Part shown: positions 57,832 through 64,000 of the stretch, piece after piece
Layout of the letters: the number at the start of each line of letters is the position of its first letter
Position numbering within the stretch: the stretch's first letter is position 1
Origin: Halichoerus grypus
Lineage: Eukaryota; Chordata; Mammalia; Carnivora; Phocidae
NCBI RefSeq assembly: GCF_964656455.1
Contig: NC_135717.1
Coordinates: 142,304,308 to 142,368,307, forward strand
Length of the DNA: 64,000 bases
Reading direction: 5' to 3'
Notes under the pieces: model-generated
Told to the model about the DNA's origin: nothing
Databases searched by the model: none
Seen by the model: only the letters and a program-made list of their open reading frames with translations
Position numbers and translations under genes: made by a program

Positions 57832-57950
57832 AAAATAGATGGAAGAAATGATCTCTCATTAAAGGAAGAAACTTTGGTACGGGGGAACTTATCAACTATT
57901 TCATTCTAAACAAATAAAGGTATTTAACTAGGGCTTTAAAAATATTTTTA

Positions 57951-58168
57951 GGGGCGCCTGGGTGGCTCAGTCGGTTAAGCGTCTGCCTTCGGCTCAGGTC
58001 ATGATCCCGGGGTCCTGGGATCGAGCCCCGTGTCGGGCTCCCTGCTCCGCGGGAAGCCTGCTTCTCCTCTCCCACTCCCCCTGCTTGTGTTCCCTCTCTC
58101 GCTGTGTCTCTCTCTGTCAAATAAATAAATAAAATCTTTTAAAAAATAAAAAATAAAAAAAATAAAAA
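57951..58168 (+). mobile_element. SINEC, young type, plus strand
   Basis: GGGGCGCCTGGGTGGCTCAG head with CpGs retained, GATCGAGCCCC B-box-like, A-rich tail with AAATA repeats. Perfect 14-bp duplication taaaaatattttta at 57937-57950 and 58169-58182. Confidence 0.97.
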
Positions 58169-58299
58169 TAAAAATATTTTTAAGGGCAAATTGTATATCT
58201 ATATATTCTTTTGTGTTTATTGACAAAAATAAGGAGTATTCAAAATAAAAATTTACACAGTCAAATAATTATGTTATATTCATATATTATTACAATTTA

Positions 58300-58830
58300 G
58301 AATTCTAAGGTATTTTGGTACATTTCAATAAAAATAACATATAGAAAAGTACAGAAATAATATGACATATAAACTGTACCTATCAAGATTTTAGAGATCT
58401 TTCATATTTCCACATTAACTTAGGATCTCTCTTTACCAAAAAAAAAAAAAAAATCACATGTCACAGATACAATTAAAGCCTGTACCTCCTCATCTAGTCC
58501 TTTTTTATTTCTTTCTCCAGGGATATGCACTACCTTGAAGTTGGAGTATAGTATTACCATATAGATTCTTGCATATTATACATATATATTCATAAAAATA
58601 TAGTATCATTCTGTGTTGAAACATTTGTATAAATAACTTGGTTTTTTATTTAACATTAAGTTTTTTTAAACTTATCAGTATGGATATATGTAACTGTAGT
58701 TCATTTGTTTTAATTGCTGCATAGTCTTCTTTTATAAAAACAAAACAGTTCATTCTTTTACAGAGAATCAGGTCATTTCCACTTTTTCTTTCCTTACATT
58801 ACAAACAATTCTTTGGCAGGCATTTTCTTT
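58300..58830 (-). mobile_element. Old L1M-type relic, antisense
   Basis: 'atatagaaaagtacagaaat', 'aaagcctgtacctcctcatc', 'tatggatatatgtaactgta', 'gttcatttgttttaattgct' and 'gcatagtcttcttttataaa' fit an old antisense L1M region. Frames lost. Confidence 0.62.
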
Positions 58831-59384
58831 TTTTTAATGAGTGCTATTCAAATGAATTCAGCTGTAGGAAATTGTGCATGGCATAGTCAAATCTGACAAC
58901 CCTGTCCATGAACCCCTCCTTAACAACTGTCCCTACTAATGCAAGACAATTTTGTGCAAAATTAATGTTTCTATAAGAAGTTCCCATTAGAACAATTGTC
59001 TTTTGTGGTGGGAAATCCAGTGCTAAAGGAAAATCATAAACTCCAAGAAGAAATATACAACAAAGTAATTTTGTTTTGGCGCATCCCCGTGTGATCTTTA
59101 TATTATCTATGATAATGTGGAAGAGGCTTTATTTTCTTTGTGAAAAATAAAATAGACTTGTGGAAAAATTGTCATCTATCAACAAATAGTTCCCTTTTTT
59201 ATATTAATCAGATAGACTAGTCTTTAAACAAAAGACTAAGAGTTTGAGTGTTTCAGGTATCTGTGATCAGGCCTCTGAGATAAAAAGACACTTTTTCTTG
59301 AGTTGACTTGCTCTGGGCTATCAGTTAACAATTTGACACCACTATAGATGTATGATGGGATTGAACTATTAAGTAAATGGATGG
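58831..59384. other. Unassigned AT-rich DNA
   Basis: Nothing recognised. Confidence 0.4.
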
Positions 59385-59701
59385 CTTCACATGTGTCCTT
59401 ATCAGGGACAGGTAGAGGGAGTTTTGAGACAGAAGAGGAGAAGGCAACGAGACCACAGAAACAGAGATCAAACTGATGTAGCCAGAAGCCAAGGAATGCC
59501 TACAACCACCAAAAGCCCCAAGAAACACAACTGGGTTCTTCTCTAGAGGCTTGGAAGGCAGAGTGGTTTTGCCAATGCTCAGTTTTAGACTCTAGGTTCT
59601 AGACTGTGAAAGAATGTATTTCTGGTTGTTTTTTGTTTGTTTGTTTTTGTGCTACCAGGCTTGTGGTATTTTGTGACAACAGCCACAGGCAACTAATACA
59701 G
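59385..59701 (+). mobile_element. MLT1-type LTR fragment (ERVL-MaLR)
   Basis: 'gaaacagagatcaaactgat', 'gccagaagccaaggaatgcc', 'ctgtgaaagaatgtatttct', 'ggcttgtggtattttgtgac', 'caggcaactaataca' are the MLT1 3' half; the 5' half is lost or too diverged. Confidence 0.82.
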
Positions 59702-59712
59702 ATCTATCTACC

Positions 59713-59714
<2 letters not shown>

Positions 59715-59780
<66 letters not shown>

Positions 59781-59789
59781 CTATCTATC
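59715..59789. repeat. (TCTA)n microsatellite, ~19 units
   Basis: Starts a few bases after the LTR end and has one TTTA interruption; followed by CT-rich, TA and CA runs to about 59821. Confidence 0.97.
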
Positions 59790-59821
59790 ATTTGTCTCTC
59801 TCTCTATATATACACACACAC

Positions 59822-60764
59822 GAATTAGTATGTGCATATAATTAATTGTTCTGTCAAGGGGGACAGCCTAGAAGTAATGATACCTCAGTAGCAAATGGAA
59901 TACTGACCAGACTCAATTTTATCTGAAAACATTTTGGAAAGCCTCACTACCAATGACTCAAGTTACCAGTAGAGCATACTTCTGCCACATCCACAGAGAT
60001 CCTACATAATAAATTAAAACATCTAACAAATTCATTATGTCTGGACATCCCTGAACATTTACATATTAAAATATTTACTATGCATTAACCTTCTTTTATG
60101 CTTCTTTTACACTTCAGTTAGAGAATTATGTTGACCTTTTAAAAAAATATATATATATATATTTAGATGAATTATGTTTCTGGTGAATGTCACTTTAGGA
60201 AGTAAAAACGAGCACTGCATTAGAAAGTACTGGATTTATTACGAGACTGGGCTGTAGGGTTGGGGAGGTTTGAACACCACTGGTCCAGGAAGCTCCTGAT
60301 CCTTTTTTCCTTCTTCTCCAGTATGGGAAGAGTTAGAGCAGGTTGTGACTTCTCAATTCCCAATCATGCCCTAAGCCTGGCAATGAGAAGTGTGGCAGAT
60401 GTTGGGGGTGGGTGTGCTGGAAGAGAAGAGGAAATAATATTTTCCAGCACCTAGATTTTGGTGTTGGCAGCAAAATTATTTGTCCATGACAATCTGCATT
60501 TATCTTTTATAGAAACTGTGTTCACTTTATGGAATTATGCTCACTTTAACTATAAACCTAAGTTGTATAAGTTTCGTTTGTATTCTTATTTTATTACAAA
60601 AAAATCTTACTGATCAATTACACATCTTGAGTGATATGAAATCCAGGTATCAACAGTCTACCTTTGAGTCTTAGGTTAAAACAAAATTCTATACTCTTCA
60701 CTTTATGGTAACCATTAACTTGTTGATTAACTTGTAAATGGATCAGTGACATATTTAATTGGAG
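59822..60764. other. Unassigned DNA
   Basis: A short TA tract at about 60147-60162; the ORF at 60260-60454 has no domain. Confidence 0.4.
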
Positions 60765-60960
60765 CGGCAACAGAGAATTAGAGAAAGAACAAAGAAAATT
60801 GTGGATTTGAGCTCAATTCCACAATGATTTTCTATGTGGTTCTTTGACAACCTCTGTGAATTCCATATGGCTATTATTTTAATCAGAAAAAATAAGAATA
60901 ATAACTGATCTCTAATTATAACAACAATAGCAAGTACCTAGGAAAAATTTAATAAGGAAA
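60765..60960 (+). mobile_element. MIR relic (weak)
   Basis: 'gtggatttgagctcaattcc', 'ctatgtggttctttgacaac' and 'agcaagtacctaggaaaaat' fit MIR order with strong divergence. Confidence 0.5.
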
Positions 60961-62389
60961 TGAGACAAAGCTCTACTGTGTTTTTCTCACAAAGGACTAT
61001 TTTTACTTAATAAGGTAAGAAGGGAATTAGAATATTTCCTTTCCTTTAAACAATGACAATATTAATTCATGATTCCTGTAGCCACAGTTAGGAATTATGA
61101 GGGTAGTCATTAAACTAATGTTACAACAGATACTATGATTTTCTACAAAGACACTATGGGTGCTTATTATAGAGCTATAATACTAAATTTGCAGAGGAAA
61201 TATTTGTGTTATTTCAAAGCTTTAATTAGTAAGTTTAGTTGGTAAGCAAAAATATAACAAAGCTTAGCTTCCCACAAGAGAAATAAATAGTAGAAATCAT
61301 GTCTTTGAGCCATAGCTTGCCTCCACACAAGTAGAGAATCATACTGTCCCATCTGTCCTAACCCAACCATATCCTTTAGAAACACATGCGTCCTGGAAAG
61401 ACCATTGGCATATACATTATTATTGCCTTTACTTATATATAGCTCTAGTTTTGCCTCTATCTTCCTAGAAACATCTGTCCTTTAATGATGTTGAATGAGA
61501 GTTACATGTTTTATCAGAAGATACCAGTGATTCTCATTCATAAGTGGAAATAATATTTGAATTGACAAGTGGAGAGTTAATGTATATTCTAAGAAAAAAA
61601 ATCTACTTTTAAGATATCTAATGATGTATATTAGAAACACTATAGGAATTGATAGAAATTTTAGCTTCTATAAAAATATGACTTCAATGTCAACTGAGGT
61701 GTCCTTCATTTTGAAATTTAAATAATACTGATTGCTACATCCATATCATATCCTATGGGAAGTCCAATGCTCCCCCACCTTGATATTTTTAAAAATACAG
61801 GAGTGCTCATTCTCACAACAATCTCATCACTCCAAAGTTCTTGTCTTAGTGAATTCTTGAATATGGCCCTTTTCCCTAAATATTCTCAAAACATCATTCA
61901 CATAAGGCATTTGCGTGTTTAATAGACAATATATACAATAATCTCAAAATAGATCATAGTAATGCATAATAGCATCAGGATAAATAATAGCAATCTGAGT
62001 ATAAGGCATTCTGATTCTAAAAAGTTTTTTTGAATCACTATTTCTCCACATCACTGAGAAATTGTTGCTGTCCAGCTGACCATTTTCCTGTTGGGGTCCC
62101 TATTATTTTCTCTCCACATTTGCAGAGCCCAATTAATTTATTATGTAAAGCAATTTATTTGTTTCTGTGTTCTCCCAAAGCAGCCCCAGACCATTTTATC
62201 TTAATAAGAAACCAAGCTCATTAAGGTACATTCCAAAGCAAAGACAGTTTTCTTCCTAAGAAAAGTTTGTGAATTTTGTGGCAAAAAAAAAAATAATAAT
62301 TTAGTCCAAATTTTTTATCTTTAATCTCAAGTAAATTGACCAATTAATTAACAATAGACACAGGAGATGCAGAATAAATGATAAAATTG
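60961..62389. other. Unassigned AT-rich DNA
   Basis: No repeat or gene recognised. The ORF at 62030-62224 lacks a domain. Confidence 0.4.
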
Positions 62390-63580
62390 TTCCTCTTTCA
62401 AAATGCAGTCTAGTTAGGAAGATAGACAAGCGAAAAGATTACAGGCAATGCACTAAGTATTATAATGGAGCTGTATGAGATGTTTAAGAACAGGGAAAAT
62501 CCAGAGATCATAGAGCTCATGGCCTGAGGCTGAATTCACATAGAAGGAAACATCGGATCTGAGCTAAGTCTTCATGGGTGCCTAAGAATTTGGTAGGCAC
62601 TTGGGAAGTTAAGGCACTCCAGACCCAGGGAAGAGCACTGGTAAAAGCATGGAGGAATTTTATTTGGGAAAAGAGTAAAGAGCTATCTTTACAGGCTATA
62701 CACAGAATGATGCAATGCAATTAGCCAGCAGGTTAGGGGATTGATATGTTTTGAAGGTCGTTGAGCAGGCTGTGGAAGTAAACAGTACTTAGAGGATTTT
62801 GGACAGGCACAAGTTTCCTGTTAAGAATTTGGTTTCGGGCACCTGGGTGGCTCAGTTGGTTAAGCGACTGCCTTCGGCTCAGGTCATGATCCTGGGGTCC
62901 TCGGATCGAGTCCCACATCGGGCCCCTTGCTCTGCGGGGAGCCTGCTTCTCCCTCTGCCTGCCACTTCCCTGCTTGTGCACGCTCTCTCTCTCTCTCTGT
63001 CAAATGAATAAATAAAATCTCAAAAAAAAAAAAAATAATAATTTCGTTTCAAGAGACCCAGGATTCTGGCTGAGGAAGCTCTGCAGAGCAGCGTTAGAGT
63101 ATTTAATGATGGTTTTTAACTTGGCATTTGAGTTGAGCTGATCTTGGTGTGCATATGGGACATCTGGGAGTAGAAATAAAGTCAAGATGTCTTTGCTGTG
63201 TTATCAGTATAAAAGAGGGAACAAAGGCAAATTGTGAATAAAAATATAAAGAAAGAACATATAAGTGAAAAGACCAGTGGACTAGGAACTGAACCCTGGG
63301 AATATCAATATTTAATAGCTAAGGAGAGGAAGAATCTTGTGTTAGGAAGATGTTTGAGAAGGAAATCAGAAGAATCAGATGATTGAGCTGTCTTATAATC
63401 CCAATGAGAGAATTTAAGAAGAAAGGGGTTATCAACAGAAATAAATAATGCAGGGAGATCAAATAAATAAATTGAAAAATACTCATTGAATTTGGCAAAT
63501 AGGACAGAAAACATGGCAAAAGCAATTTAATTTGCATGGTTATGGTGAACACAGATAATAGTGAGTAGAAAAATGATCAG
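62390..63580 (-). mobile_element. L2 relic, antisense, split by a SINE
   Basis: 'gggaagagcactggtaaaag', 'gcatggaggaattttatttg', then after the SINE 'gggacatctgggagtagaaa', 'ggactaggaactgaaccctg', 'ctcattgaatttggcaaata' keep antisense L2 order. Confidence 0.75.
62837..63039 (+). mobile_element. SINEC nested in L2
   Basis: GGGCACCTGGGTGGCTCAG head to an A-rich tail with ATAATA. 11-bp duplication with one mismatch (aatttggtttc at 62826-62836; aatttcgtttc at 63040-63050). Confidence 0.95.
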
Positions 63581-63652
63581 GCTACAAATACAGTCAAAAT
63601 TTGGTGGCAGTGTTAACACATCAAGGCCAAGACAAACAAGACTTATCATTTA

Positions 63653-63716
63653 GCAGATGCTCAATTAAAGATTGTTGGGTAAGTGCAGATGCTCAATTAA
63701 AGATTGTTGGGTAAGT
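63653..63716. repeat. Perfect 32-bp tandem duplication
   Basis: Two identical 32-bp units (63653-63684, 63685-63716), each starting gcagatgctcaattaaag. The unit resembles the L2 3' tip ('atgctcaattaaa..ttgttg'). Confidence 0.98.
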
Positions 63717-63914
63717 GAATGAAGAGATGAATGACTATGAAATCGCAGGTTTACCCATATCCAAAATGGAATATTGATTGTGTACTTTATTATTGGGTGC
63801 TGCATTATTATATTTAATTACCTTTATTACATTAAAATACTATGATATGCACCAGACAATGTTTTGTTATAAGAAAGTAACCTTTCTTTTTTGGAGGATT
63901 ATGTTTTTATAGTT

Positions 63915-64000
63915 ACTTAAAAATTTTTTTATTATTGAAGTACAGTTGATATACAATGTTATATTAGTTTCAAGTGTACAACATAGTGATTCAACAATTC
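63915..64000 (-). mobile_element. L1MA-type 3' end, runs off the window
   Basis: 'ttgaagtacagttgatatac', 'gttatattagtttcaagtgt' and 'acaacatagtgattcaacaa' are the antisense L1MA 3' end; the rest lies outside. Confidence 0.88.

Noticed and set aside
59606..59845. 79-codon ORF with I-Y-L-S repeats
   Set aside because: It is the translation of a (TCTA)n microsatellite.
411..63039. Predicted peptides of the type W-V-A-Q-L-V-K-R-L-P-S-A-Q-V-M-I occurring at many places
   Set aside because: These are translations of the SINE tRNA-like head in one recurring frame, not a protein family.
1..64000. A previously undescribed multi-gene system
   Set aside because: I found no set of linked genes. The structure in the window is explained by retroposons, microsatellites and unassigned AT-rich DNA.

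Overview
The window looks like a gene-poor stretch of a mammalian nuclear genome, intergenic or deep intronic. The composition is AT-rich. I see no CpG island, no convincing multi-exon gene and no rRNA or functional tRNA gene. Twenty tRNA-Lys-derived SINEs (CAN-SINE/SINEC type) place it in Carnivora. Their 3' ends lack the canid-specific and felid-specific forms I know. One L1 copy has the bipartite 3' UTR with an internal A-tract that I associate with arctoid caniforms (bears, seals, mustelids and relatives). I infer a non-canid caniform and cannot name the species.

Layout: 1-5 kb holds SINEs, including three minus-strand copies within 0.7 kb, and an old L1. 5-12 kb has MIR, L1MA and L2 relics. 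12.1-13.9 kb is one long antisense L2 relic followed by a hAT-like fossil. 14-23 kb has L1M, L2 and MIR remnants. 23-27 kb has a GC-richer unassigned block with a 140-codon ORF, a MaLR-type LTR, and a 43-codon ORF of protein-like composition. 28-34.5 kb has L1, L2 and MIR copies and an MLT1 LTR. 35-39 kb is mostly unassigned; it holds a 23-bp micro-retroposition and an AT-rich stretch dense in homeodomain-type cores. 40-47 kb has SINEs, an MLT1 LTR, L2 copies and a 5'-truncated L1 with target-site duplications. 48-53 kb has an 84-nt homopurine tract and a 5'-inverted (twin-primed) L1 carrying two nested SINEs. 54-64 kb has L2 relics interrupted by SINEs, an MLT1 LTR and a 32-bp perfect tandem duplication.

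There is no operon or gene set whose parts work together. What the window records is successive retroposition. L2 and MIR form the oldest layer, followed by L1M, L1MA and MaLR, then carnivoran L1, then SINEs. Clear target-site duplications and nesting give a relative order at many points. Family assignments come from memory of consensus sequences, not from a search. Stretches marked unassigned may hold diverged repeats or conserved noncoding elements that I could not recognise.
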